DNA of 64,000 nucleotides, from positions 1 through 64,000 of the forward strand of contig NZ_QWGE01000006.1 in NCBI RefSeq assembly GCF_003576375.1, given 5' to 3'. How positions within the stretch are numbered: the first letter of the stretch is position 1; the number at the start of each line of letters is the position of its first letter. Positions 1 to 7,527 of this stretch are shown here, piece after piece. Under the pieces are notes generated by a model that worked only from the letters and a program-made list of their open reading frames with translations, was not told the DNA's origin and searched no databases. This DNA comes from Pontibacter oryzae (GTDB lineage: Bacteria; Bacteroidota; Bacteroidia; Cytophagales; Hymenobacteraceae). The position numbers and the translations under genes are program-made.

Positions 1-74
1 CTAGGTGCCATTGGAGGAACCTTGCAGAGCACAGCGACCCTCCAACGAGACGCCACCTAGACTTAACGTTGGCA
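1..74 (+). other. attC-like cassette recombination site, left part cut by the window
   Basis: The segment folds like the 3' part of an integron attC site. Outer arms CTAGGTG (1-7) and CACCTAG (54-60) are exact reverse complements. Inner arms TTGGAGG (11-17) and CCTCCAA (39-45) are also exact. The right core GTTGGCA (68-74) follows in the context TAACGTTGGCA. The matching left core would lie before base 1. The right core of the next site (839-845) sits in the same TAACGTTRGCA context. Together with the following two sites this defines cassettes. An isolated hairpin would be weak evidence; the recurrence makes it convincing. Confidence 0.7.
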
Positions 75-107
75 GGTATTTTTTATAATGTTAAAATTCG
101 AATGATA

Positions 108-752
108 ATGAAAAGAATCTGTCACGTCTTCTTTTATGTCTTTGCTTTTCTGTCTCTTGCTGTACAATGTGACGGTAATGAGCCTGAGCCAGCTTATCAA
201 CCTCATTTTCTTGAAGAGGTAAGTATCAAACCTTTTAAAAAAGACTATAAAGTAGGTGATACTATTTGGCTTGAAACTGTAATTCCAGATAAACACCTCT
301 TTAATACAATAACTGAGCAAGACACTTTAGTAGATAATATAGATATCCCACTAAGTGTTTATTTCTTTTCCAAGTACCCCAAACATGATATGCGTGACCC
401 TGCTGATGAAAATGATTTTAGAGTAATCAATGACCAAAACCTAAATGTAAGTAAAGGAAAAGGTGCTATATTAACCTACTATGGTTGTAATAAGTCAGAT
501 TTCAAAATTAAGATTGGTATTATCCTAGGCAACAAGGGTGTATTTACAATTGGTTTGAATGAAGGTGCTTTAAGACTTTGCAATGGGAACTTTCCAGAGG
601 AGAGGATGTGGATATCATATAGATTTGATGTTATTGAAGGGAATAAGGAAATATATTTAGCTATACCTGATGCGTCTAAACATATAAATGATGATTTAGA
701 AATTCAAAGAGCCATAGACGCAAAAACCATGGTTGCAATATCAGTAAAATAG
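108..752 (+). CDS. Cassette-borne lipoprotein of unknown function
   Basis: I do not recognise the family. The start is taken at ATG 108; ATG 102 is also possible, and a TTG at 69 would lie inside the attC core. The protein, about 214 residues, opens with a basic, hydrophobic signal and a cysteine in the context LAVQC, consistent with a Bacteroidota lipoprotein exported to the outer membrane or cell surface. The rest reads as a soluble, aromatic-rich beta-type domain with two further cysteines. The gene is far more AT-rich than the biotin genes that follow. It lies alone between two attC-like sites in the same orientation, with its own site beginning 27 bases after the stop, exactly like a single-gene integron cassette. 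Coding status is likely; function is unknown. Confidence 0.65.
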   Translation: MKRICHVFFYVFAFLSLAVQCDGNEPEPAYQPHFLEEVSIKPFKKDYKVGDTIWLETVIPDKHLFNTITEQDTLVDNIDIPLSVYFFSKYPKHDMRDPADENDFRVINDQNLNVSKGKGAILTYYGCNKSDFKIKIGIILGNKGVFTIGLNEGALRLCNGNFPEERMWISYRFDVIEGNKEIYLAIPDASKHINDDLEIQRAIDAKTMVAISVK

Positions 753-779
753 ACTTGGTTAACCGAAAACAACAATATC

Positions 780-845
780 TGCCAACCAAGTGCAGCCTTA
801 GCCCTTGCTATGCTGCGGGCTTCGGCTGCACGAGTAACGTTAGCA
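780..845 (+). other. attC-like site of the first cassette
   Basis: All four boxes of an attC site are visible in order. R'' is TGCCAAC (780-786), L'' is GTGCAGCC (790-797), L' is GGCTGCAC (824-831, the exact complement of L''), and R' is GTTAGCA (839-845). An inner variable stem pairs AGCCC (800-804) with GGGCT (817-821). R'' is the perfect complement of the preceding site's R' (GTTGGCA, 68-74), as expected when a cassette is bounded by recombination within GTT. The orientation, R'' nearest the upstream stop codon, is the canonical one. Confidence 0.82.
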
Positions 846-891
846 TAAATTAAACCCAGAAAAGCGGAAAAGCATTTTACACAAATAACAG

Positions 892-1821
892 ATGAAAAAA
901 TTAATAAGTGCTGTTATAGTCTTATCATTAATTTTTACAGCAAAAGCACAAAACACGCTTCCTAAAGTTGTACATGGTAAGATTGAGCGTATTGAGAATT
1001 TTGAGTCAAAGTATATAACATCCAGAAATGTTGACATATGGATGCCAGAAGGTTATTCTCAATCGAAAAAATATTCAGTGCTATACATGCATGATGGACA
1101 AATGCTGTTCGACCCTGAAAGCTCGTGGAACAAACAAGCATGGAATGTAGATGATGCGGCTTCCAAATTATTTCAATCAAATAAGATTAAAGAGTTTATT
1201 GTTGTTGGCATTTGGAATGGAGGAGAAACACGACACGCTGATTACTTTCCGCAAAAACCATTTGAGTCTTTATCAAATAGCCAACGAGACACGGTAAACG
1301 CCCAACTCAAACGCTCTCACGTTCCGGTAAAAAAACTATTTAGCCCACAATCCGACAATTACCTTAAATTTATTGTTGAAGAGCTAAAGCCTTATATTGA
1401 TAAAACCTATTCGGTTTATGCTGACAAAGAAAACACATTTGTGATGGGCAGCAGCATGGGAGGTTTGATTTCTATGTATGCTATTTGCGAATACCCAAAA
1501 GTATTTGGAGGGGCAGCTTGCTTATCAACGCATTGGCCAGGCACTTTTACACTTGATAACAACCCAATACCAGATGCATTTATTAAGTATTTGAATAAAA
1601 ACCTTCCAAACCCCAAAAGTCATAAAATTTACTTCGATTCTGGAGATGAAACATTAGATAAGTTGTATCCGGAAATCCAAAAAAAGGTAGACCGGTTGAT
1701 GGTCAAAAAAGGATATAACGAACATAATTGGATCACTAAATTTTTACCGGGAGAAAATCATAGTGAAAATGCCTGGAGTAAAAGGCTCTATATTCCTTTG
1801 GAGTTTTTGTTTAAAAAATAA
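892..1821 (+). CDS. Secreted alpha/beta-hydrolase, esterase D / enterochelin esterase-like, cassette-borne
   Basis: A 309-residue protein with a cleavable signal peptide (residues 1-19, ending TAKAQ) and the putative-esterase alpha/beta-hydrolase fold. Supporting motifs are the early strand with YMHDGQ near residues 65-70, the nucleophile elbow GSSMGG with Ser188, and a C-terminal GENHSE with His290 as the likely catalytic histidine. Relatives hydrolyse ester bonds in siderophores, acetylated sugars or small thioesters; the substrate cannot be read here. It is exported, so it probably acts in the periplasm or outside. It is AT-rich like the preceding cassette gene and unlike the core genes after 2.5 kb. 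It lies alone between attC-like sites, and its stop codon is 5 bases before the next R'' box. Function class is secure; substrate is not. Confidence 0.85.
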   Translation: MKKLISAVIVLSLIFTAKAQNTLPKVVHGKIERIENFESKYITSRNVDIWMPEGYSQSKKYSVLYMHDGQMLFDPESSWNKQAWNVDDAASKLFQSNKIKEFIVVGIWNGGETRHADYFPQKPFESLSNSQRDTVNAQLKRSHVPVKKLFSPQSDNYLKFIVEELKPYIDKTYSVYADKENTFVMGSSMGGLISMYAICEYPKVFGGAACLSTHWPGTFTLDNNPIPDAFIKYLNKNLPNPKSHKIYFDSGDETLDKLYPEIQKKVDRLMVKKGYNEHNWITKFLPGENHSENAWSKRLYIPLEFLFKK

Positions 1822-1825
1822 CGTC

Positions 1826-1888
1826 TGCTAACAAGTTGTATAAATTCTATTGACCTTTTCAAAACAATTTATACATAAACCGTTAACC
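1826..1888 (+). other. attC-like site of the second cassette
   Basis: R'' TGCTAAC (1826-1832) is the exact complement of the R' GTTAGCA at 839-845, so the two ends of this cassette match. L'' TGTATAAATT (1837-1846) is exactly complementary to L' AATTTATACA (1866-1875). A small inner stem pairs TTGA (1850-1853) with TCAA (1859-1862). The right core at 1882-1888 reads GTTAACC, which keeps GTT but diverges beyond it. It is the last such site in the array. Confidence 0.75.
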
Positions 1889-1907
1889 TCACCAATTCCC
1901 CCTTTAA

Positions 1908-2324
1908 ATGAAAACAACTTTACTTTTAGAAAAAGGAGAAATCGTGCTTGGCAGCAAGGCGATCATTATCCGGGACAGAGCGAAAAAGGAAAAAGTCTGG
2001 AGAGTTGCTTCAGCGGCAATCTGGATTATCTACGGCACCCTGTCTTATTTAAGATACAAGAAAACGGGAGATGAGTTTCTGTTATGGTCTGGGCTGATTA
2101 TAGGGGTGTTACACGCTGTGGGATTGATTTTTGCGCTGCTCAAATGTACGAAGCGCGAGATTAGCCTTCAGGAAATCGGAATGGCTGTTTTTAAAGAACG
2201 AAACGGAAAAAAATTTCTTGACTTGAAATTAAATGGCGGCCGGAAAAGGCGCATCAGTAAAATAGAGTCTGTCGTGGATGAGCTTAAAGCATTTTTCATG
2301 GCGCAAAACATTGAAGTGCGATAG
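1908..2324 (+). CDS. Small membrane protein of unknown function
   Basis: A 138-residue protein with two predicted membrane helices, around residues 33-50 and 58-80, joined by a very short turn. They are flanked by a basic N-terminal strand-like segment and a C-terminal soluble half with many Lys and Arg and a NGGRKRR patch. This looks like a PH-domain-like or bacterial membrane-associated domain, but I do not recognise a named family. The start ATG lies only 20 bases after the right core of the last attC-like site, so it could be a third cassette gene whose own site is lost. No attC-like structure follows it, and its base composition is closer to the chromosome, so a resident gene at the array boundary is equally possible. 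Confidence 0.6.
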   Translation: MKTTLLLEKGEIVLGSKAIIIRDRAKKEKVWRVASAAIWIIYGTLSYLRYKKTGDEFLLWSGLIIGVLHAVGLIFALLKCTKREISLQEIGMAVFKERNGKKFLDLKLNGGRKRRISKIESVVDELKAFFMAQNIEVR

Positions 2325-2392
2325 ATTTATACTTGCAGCCATACTACAGGCTCATGGCAGCTACAAATCATCGCCCCCCACTTTCACCAGCC

Positions 2393-2415
2393 CCGGCCCA
2401 CTAGCCGGTTTTTTT
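2393..2415 (+). terminator. Intrinsic terminator
   Basis: CCGGC (2393-2397) pairs with GCCGG (2404-2408) around a six-base loop and is followed by seven T. It lies about 70 bases after the small membrane protein and closes that unit before the biotin locus. Confidence 0.65.
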
Positions 2416-2570
2416 ATGGCTAGCCAGCGCCGCGTTATCGGGGGAGCAAATTTTCTCAACAAATCAACAAAAAGATTTATCCACATAAAACACACACAAG
2501 CTGAACCACTTAGGTAATTATCCACCAATTCTGCCCATTCTTTTGATTTTTAATTCCTAAATCTTCAAAT

Positions 2571-2578
2571 TACCTTCG
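2571..2578 (+). promoter_or_regulatory. Candidate -7 element for bioB
   Basis: TACCTTCG differs by one base from the Bacteroidota -7 consensus TAnnTTTG and stands 11 bases before the bioB start, implying a very short leader. A TTTTG at 2541-2545 is about 25 bases upstream, slightly far for the -33 element. Confidence 0.35.
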
Positions 2579-2589
2579 TAACCCAAAAT

Positions 2590-3600
2590 ATGAGTACCAT
2601 GACGCAGAACGGACAAAACACAGCTCTCCGCAACGACTGGAGTCTGGAGGAAATACAAGCCATCTACAACAAGCCAGTACTGGAACTGATTGTAGAGGCA
2701 GCCAATGTGCACAAGCAGTACCAGGCCACAGGCGAGGTGCAGGTTTGTACGCTGCTTTCGGTTAAGACTGGCGGCTGCTCCGAGGATTGTGCCTACTGCC
2801 CGCAGGCAGCCCGCTACCATACAGGTGTGGATGTGCACAAGCTGATGAGCCAGGAGCAAGTACTTACAGCGGCGCAGCGCGCCAAAGAAGGCGGCTCTAC
2901 CCGTTTCTGCATGGGCGCGGCATGGCGCGAAGTGCGCGATAACCGCGACTTTGACAAGGTGCTGGACATGGTGAAAGGCGTGAACGACATGGGCCTGGAA
3001 GTATGCTGCACGCTGGGCATGGTGAATGAGTACCAGGCCGAGAAGCTGAAAGAGGCTGGCCTGTATGCCTACAACCACAACCTGGATACATCGGAGGATA
3101 ACTACGCCAGCATTATTACCACCCGCACCTACGACGACCGCCTGAACACGATAGACAACGTGCGCAAGGCTGGTATTTCGGTTTGCTCTGGCGGCATTAT
3201 TGGCCTTGGCGAGACAGACGAAGACCGCATGAAGATGCTTTATACTTTGTCAACGATGGAGCAGCACCCGGAATCTGTACCTGTAAACGCGTTGGTGCCG
3301 GTAAAAGGCACGCCGCTGGAGCATCAGCCACTGGTATCGGTTTGGGAAATGGTGCGCATGATCGCCACTGCCCGTATCCTGATGCCAAAATCAATGGTAA
3401 GACTATCGGCTGGCCGTGAGCGCATGAGCGTAACCGACCAGGCGCTTTGCTTCCTGGCAGGCGCCAACTCGATCTTCACCGGCGAAAAGCTGCTCACAAC
3501 CCCTAACCCGGATTTCGACGCAGACAAAGCCATGTTCGAGCTGCTGGGCCTAAACCCTAGAAAATCATTTAAAGAAGAAGTAGTAGACGTTAGCTGCTAG
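2590..3600 (+). CDS. bioB: Biotin synthase
   Basis: Radical SAM enzyme that inserts sulfur into dethiobiotin, the last step of biotin synthesis, in the cytosol. The 336-residue length is normal. The [4Fe-4S] SAM cluster motif is present as CSEDCAYC with Cys63, Cys67 and Cys70. Downstream, CCTLGM and [11 protein letters not shown] and the arginine-containing motif SAGRERM carry the family's second-cluster and substrate residues. It begins the locus, 68 bases before bioF. The next three biotin genes are on the same strand, so one transcript from the weak promoter at about 2571 is likely. No biotin-repressor operator could be recognised. Confidence 0.97.
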   Translation: MSTMTQNGQNTALRNDWSLEEIQAIYNKPVLELIVEAANVHKQYQATGEVQVCTLLSVKTGGCSEDCAYCPQAARYHTGVDVHKLMSQEQVLTAAQRAKEGGSTRFCMGAAWREVRDNRDFDKVLDMVKGVNDMGLEVCCTLGMVNEYQAEKLKEAGLYAYNHNLDTSEDNYASIITTRTYDDRLNTIDNVRKAGISVCSGGIIGLGETDEDRMKMLYTLSTMEQHPESVPVNALVPVKGTPLEHQPLVSVWEMVRMIATARILMPKSMVRLSAGRERMSVTDQALCFLAGANSIFTGEKLLTTPNPDFDADKAMFELLGLNPRKSFKEEVVDVSC

Positions 3601-3668
3601 ACAATAGGTTTTAGACTTTTATGAAGTTGATTGTACGCTGATAAAAGAAGTCTAAAATCTAACGCCTT

Positions 3669-4802
3669 ATGTCTAACGTCTTGCTCAATAGATTGCAGCA
3701 GAAACTGGCGGAGCGCGCGGCGCAGGGTAACCTGCGGACGCTAAAAACCAGCTCCGGCCTGGTAGATTTCTGCTCAAACGATTACCTCGGCCTTGCTCGC
3801 TCCCCTGAGTTGCGGGCACTTATCCACAAGGAAGAGCTCAAGTATAAACACCTGCCTTTGGGCGCCACGGGTTCGCGGCTGCTATCGGGCAACCATGGCC
3901 TGTTTGAGGAGCTGGAACAGCAAATAGCAGGTTTCCACGGCGCTGAGGCAGCGCTGCTTTTTAACTCCGGCTACACGGCTAACGTGGGTTTGCTATCGGC
4001 TTTGCCACAGCGCGGCGACACTGTTTTTTATGACGAGGCCAGCCATGCCTCCATGAAAGACGGCCTGCGCCTGAGCTTTGCCAAAGCCTATAGCTTCCGG
4101 CACAACAGCGTAGACGATCTGCGCCAAAAAATGAAGCTGGCCACTGGGCAGGTTTATGTACTGGTAGAGTCTGTGTACTCGATGGATGGCGACCAGGCCC
4201 CTTTGCAGCAGCTTGCCGCGCTATGCGCCGGGCAACAGGCCGCTTTAATTGTGGATGAGGCACATGCCGTGGGCCTCTACGGAGAGAATGGCGAAGGCCT
4301 GGTTTCGGCTCTGGGGCTGGAGCAGGAAGTGTTTGCCCAGGTAATAACCTATGGCAAAGCCCTTGGCAGCCACGGTGCGGCCATACTTGGCCCCGAGGTG
4401 CTCCGCCAGTTTCTCATCAATTACAGCCGCGCCTTTATTTATACTACTGGGTTGCCAACGCACGCGCTGGTTGCCCTTAAATGCGCTTACACCCTGCTTC
4501 CCGCGCTGCATGAGGCCCGGGAGCAAGTAAAACGACGAGCACAGCTCCTGTACCAGAAGCTGAACAAACTTAGCGGCATCCGCTGCACCCCGGAAGGCAG
4601 TGTTATCCTTTCGGTTTTTCTGCATCAGCCTGAAAAGCTTAAAGAGCTGGCGGCTGCGCTGCAACAAAAAGGTTTTGACGTGCGCCCCGTGCTGCCTCCC
4701 ACCGTGCCTGCAGGTACGGAACGGCTACGCGTGATCGTGCATGCTTTTAATACAGAAGAAGAAATTGAGGGCCTCGTGCAGGCCATAGCCCAAGGTACAT
4801 GA
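3669..4802 (+). CDS. bioF: 8-amino-7-oxononanoate synthase
   Basis: PLP-dependent condensation of a pimeloyl thioester with alanine to give 8-amino-7-oxononanoate (KAPA), the first ring-specific step of biotin synthesis. The 377-residue protein shows the fold-type I landmarks: CSNDYLGLA near residues 35-43, GSRLLSGN near 68-75, the cofactor aspartate in VDEAHAVG (Asp196), and the PLP lysine in TYGKALGSHG (Lys230). The stop codon overlaps the bioD start in ATGA, evidence of translational coupling. Start at ATG 3669 gives the usual N-terminus. Confidence 0.96.
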   Translation: MSNVLLNRLQQKLAERAAQGNLRTLKTSSGLVDFCSNDYLGLARSPELRALIHKEELKYKHLPLGATGSRLLSGNHGLFEELEQQIAGFHGAEAALLFNSGYTANVGLLSALPQRGDTVFYDEASHASMKDGLRLSFAKAYSFRHNSVDDLRQKMKLATGQVYVLVESVYSMDGDQAPLQQLAALCAGQQAALIVDEAHAVGLYGENGEGLVSALGLEQEVFAQVITYGKALGSHGAAILGPEVLRQFLINYSRAFIYTTGLPTHALVALKCAYTLLPALHEAREQVKRRAQLLYQKLNKLSGIRCTPEGSVILSVFLHQPEKLKELAAALQQKGFDVRPVLPPTVPAGTERLRVIVHAFNTEEEIEGLVQAIAQGT

Positions 4803-5413
4803 AACAATATTTCGTAACAGGCATCGGAACGGACGTTGGCAAAACAGTTGCCGCAGCCATACTTACCGAAGCCCTGCAAGCCGACTACTGGAAGCCGGTG
4901 CAGGCAGGCGGCCTCGATTTTACTGACACCGACACGGTAAAGAGCTTGGTTTCTAACGAGAAATCGGTTTTTCACCCGGAAGCCTATAGCCTTAAAATGG
5001 CTGCCTCGCCGCACAAAGCCGCCGCTGCCGAAGGCGTGGAGATTGACGTGAAAGGCATGAAGCTGCCGCAAACCCAGAACAACCTGATCGTGGAAGGGGC
5101 CGGCGGCCTGATGGTTCCGTTGAACAAGCGCTACCTGGTGCTGGACCTGGTGCAGCAACTTGGGCTGGAGGTTATACTTGTGTCGCGCAACTACCTAGGC
5201 AGCATTAACCATACCTTGCTTACAGCCGAAGTACTGCGTTACCGTAAGATTCCGGTGGCGGGCATTATCTTTAACGGCGAGGAGAACGCAACTTCAGAAG
5301 ACTTCATCGTGAAGTATACAGGCCTGCGCCGCCTTCCGTCCATCCGCCAGGAAGCTGATTTCTGCAAGGATACTGTGGCCGAGTACGCCAAAACATTCGA
5401 TGGATATTTATAG
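4799..5413 (+). CDS. bioD: Dethiobiotin synthetase
   Basis: ATP-dependent carboxylase that closes the ureido ring of biotin, using CO2 and diaminopelargonic acid. The 204-residue protein begins with the P-loop GIGTDVGKT (residues 8-16) and contains KPVQAG at the substrate lysine and the EGAGGLMVP motif. The start overlaps the bioF stop by four bases (ATGA), so both are translated together. About 100 bases then separate it from an unknown gene that splits it from bioA. Confidence 0.96.
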   Translation: MKQYFVTGIGTDVGKTVAAAILTEALQADYWKPVQAGGLDFTDTDTVKSLVSNEKSVFHPEAYSLKMAASPHKAAAAEGVEIDVKGMKLPQTQNNLIVEGAGGLMVPLNKRYLVLDLVQQLGLEVILVSRNYLGSINHTLLTAEVLRYRKIPVAGIIFNGEENATSEDFIVKYTGLRRLPSIRQEADFCKDTVAEYAKTFDGYL

Positions 5414-5510
5414 ACTTTTGCCTATATAACATAATACATTAACTATAATTCAAGAAACTTATAGTTCGACAGGTAAGCCATTCCAATTTTAGGCCTTACA
5501 ACTCTGAGTC

Positions 5511-6074
5511 ATGACAAAAGAAGAATTACATCAGATTTTGTCTTCAGCACTGACGAAGGAACGCGCACAGAAACTAGCCACGCTGGCAGGCGAAGGCAAG
5601 GTTCCTGTTTTTGCTTTATTAGGATTTAGTTTCCTGAAAGAATCTCCAGCCCTTGCATTCAGGGCGGCCTGGGTGCTGGAGCATGTGGAAGCATACTTTA
5701 CTGAGTGCTTTCTGCCCTACTTGCCGGAGTTCATCAGCCGGTTGCCCGAGCAGCAAAACCCAAGCTGCCAGCGGCATTTCACCAAAATCCTGATGCACCT
5801 GACTAGCCCCAAAGCATCTGAAAGGTATAAAAAGGCGTTTGGTGATATTAAAAAACAGGAGCCAATCGCGGCGCTAGTGTTTGATTGGCTCATCAACCCC
5901 AGCACACCGGTGGCGGTAAAAGTAAACTGCCTCGATATCCTTTTCAATTTCTCTCATACCTTTGCCTGGATAAAGGAAGAGCTGCAGGCCCAAACGGAGT
6001 TTTACTTGCAACAAGTCTCTCCGGCCATGTTGGCCCGGGGCAGAAAGATACTGCGGCAGATCGCTAAAGTATAA
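5511..6074 (+). CDS. Helical protein of unknown function inside the biotin locus
   Basis: A 187-residue, probably cytosolic, all-helical protein. I do not recognise a catalytic motif. The pattern of paired amphipathic helices (for example SPKASERYKKAFGDIKK and PVAVKVNCLDILFNF) is HEAT/ARM-repeat-like, which suggests a scaffold or binding role. It lies between bioD and bioA on the same strand with short gaps, so it is probably co-transcribed. Whether it helps biotin synthesis or is a passenger cannot be told from the sequence. The coding call rests on its length, its base composition matching its neighbours and the lack of a better frame. Confidence 0.75.
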   Translation: MTKEELHQILSSALTKERAQKLATLAGEGKVPVFALLGFSFLKESPALAFRAAWVLEHVEAYFTECFLPYLPEFISRLPEQQNPSCQRHFTKILMHLTSPKASERYKKAFGDIKKQEPIAALVFDWLINPSTPVAVKVNCLDILFNFSHTFAWIKEELQAQTEFYLQQVSPAMLARGRKILRQIAKV

Positions 6075-6126
6075 ATTTCATACTTGTACGCCAGCACCTT
6101 ATACTATCAACTTAAATCACATTGCC

Positions 6127-7443
6127 ATGAACCTAGCCGAACGCGACCAACATACCATCTGGCACCCTTACACGCAAATGAAAACCGCCGCCCTTCCCAT
6201 ACCCATTGTGCGGGGCGAGGGAGCGCTTTTATTTGCCGAGGATGGAACAACGTATATCGATGCCGTGGCCTCGTGGTGGGTAAACCTGCACGGCCATGCG
6301 CACCCATACATTGCGCAGAAAGTATCGGAGCAGCTCAGCACGCTGGAGCATGTTATTTTTGCCGGCTTCACGCACCCGGCGGCTGTTACCTTTGCCGAGC
6401 GCCTTTTGCAAATTCTGCCCCAGGGTCAAAGCCGCATCTTCTATTCCGATAATGGCTCCACGGCTGTGGAGGTAGCCATGAAAATGGCCATCCAGTACTG
6501 GAACAACTTGGGCATACCCAAAAAGAAGATCATCGCCTTCCGCGATAGCTACCACGGCGATACATTTGGGGCGATGTCGGTGAGTGCGCGCAGTGCCTTT
6601 ACCGCGCCGTTCTGGTCATACTTGTTTGAGGTGGCATTTATTGATGTGCCCACGGCCGGCAACGAGGAGGAAAGTATAAAACAGCTGGAAGCCTTTGCCG
6701 CCACTGGCGATGTGGCTGCGTTTATCTATGAGCCGCTGGTGCTGGGCACGGCTGGCATGGTAATGTACACACCAGAGGTGCTTAACCAGATGCTGAAAAT
6801 TTGCCGCTCGCATGATATCTTAACCATTGCCGACGAGGTAATGACCGGCTTTGGCCGAACCGGCCGCCTTTTTGCCAGCGAGTATCTGCCCGAGCAACCC
6901 GACATGGTTTGCCTTTCTAAGGGCCTGACCGGCGGCACGATGGCCTTAGGCGCTACCTCCTGCAACGAGAAGATCTACGAGGCTTTCCTGCACGACGATA
7001 AAAGCAAAACACTCTTCCACGGGCACAGTTATACCGCCAACCCGGTAGCTTGCGCAGCCGGATTGGCAAGTATGGATCTACTGCTGACGGAGGAAACCCA
7101 GCAAAGTATAAAACATATCGAAGCGCGGCACGCAGCATTCATCCAAAGTATAAAAGACCTCCCGCAGGTAAAAGAAGCCCGGCAGTGCGGCACCATCCTG
7201 GCTGTGGAGTTTGAGGATGGCGGCACCTCCTACTTCAGCGATTTGCGCGACACGCTTTATAGCTTTGGCCTGGATCATGGCGTTATACTTCGCCCGCTTG
7301 GCAACATCATCTATGTAATCCCGCCTTACTGCATCACTGATGCGCAACTGGACCAGGTGTACAAAACCATACACGGCATGCAAGAAGTTGTAACCGGCCA
7401 GCGCCACCACCCGCGCCCCGACCTGGACATGCTGCACGATTAA
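6127..7443 (+). CDS. bioA: Adenosylmethionine-8-amino-7-oxononanoate aminotransferase
   Basis: Class III PLP aminotransferase that makes 7,8-diaminopelargonate from KAPA with S-adenosylmethionine as amino donor. The 438-residue protein opens with the typical IWHPYTQMK and shows the cofactor-binding turn SDNGSTAVE near residue 110, SYHGDT near 141, the Asp of ADEVMTGFGRTG near 236, the PLP lysine in LSKGLTGG (Lys265) and the C-terminal RPLGN. It completes the bioF-bioA-bioD-bioB set; order here is B-F-D-unknown-A. Several AGTATAAA stretches encode Ser-Ile-Lys within it, part of the repeated heptamer described in the findings. Confidence 0.96.
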   Translation: MNLAERDQHTIWHPYTQMKTAALPIPIVRGEGALLFAEDGTTYIDAVASWWVNLHGHAHPYIAQKVSEQLSTLEHVIFAGFTHPAAVTFAERLLQILPQGQSRIFYSDNGSTAVEVAMKMAIQYWNNLGIPKKKIIAFRDSYHGDTFGAMSVSARSAFTAPFWSYLFEVAFIDVPTAGNEEESIKQLEAFAATGDVAAFIYEPLVLGTAGMVMYTPEVLNQMLKICRSHDILTIADEVMTGFGRTGRLFASEYLPEQPDMVCLSKGLTGGTMALGATSCNEKIYEAFLHDDKSKTLFHGHSYTANPVACAAGLASMDLLLTEETQQSIKHIEARHAAFIQSIKDLPQVKEARQCGTILAVEFEDGGTSYFSDLRDTLYSFGLDHGVILRPLGNIIYVIPPYCITDAQLDQVYKTIHGMQEVVTGQRHHPRPDLDMLHD

Positions 7444-7511
7444 GCTACATCAAATTAACCCTGCAGCTAAGCCAAAACGGCCTGCCGGGTTAATTTTTGG
7501 CAATTATCGCG

Positions 7512-7519
7512 TACCTTTG
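7512..7519 (+). promoter_or_regulatory. Bacteroidota -7 element of the ketoacyl synthase gene
   Basis: TACCTTTG matches TAnnTTTG exactly and is followed by C, as is common in this phylum. It ends 8 bases before the TTG start codon at 7528. Transcription would begin at or next to the start codon, implying a leaderless mRNA. No convincing -33 TTG lies at standard distance. Confidence 0.5.
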
Positions 7520-7527
7520 CATCAGTT

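Noticed and set aside
1..60. Terminal inverted repeat of an insertion sequence
   Set aside because: No transposase is present, and the nested L and inner stems plus the GTT core recur twice more at gene ends with matching cores, which fits attC sites better.
2325..2589. A fourth attC-like site after the small membrane protein
   Set aside because: No AAC and GTT cores with paired inner boxes could be found; only an ordinary terminator is present.
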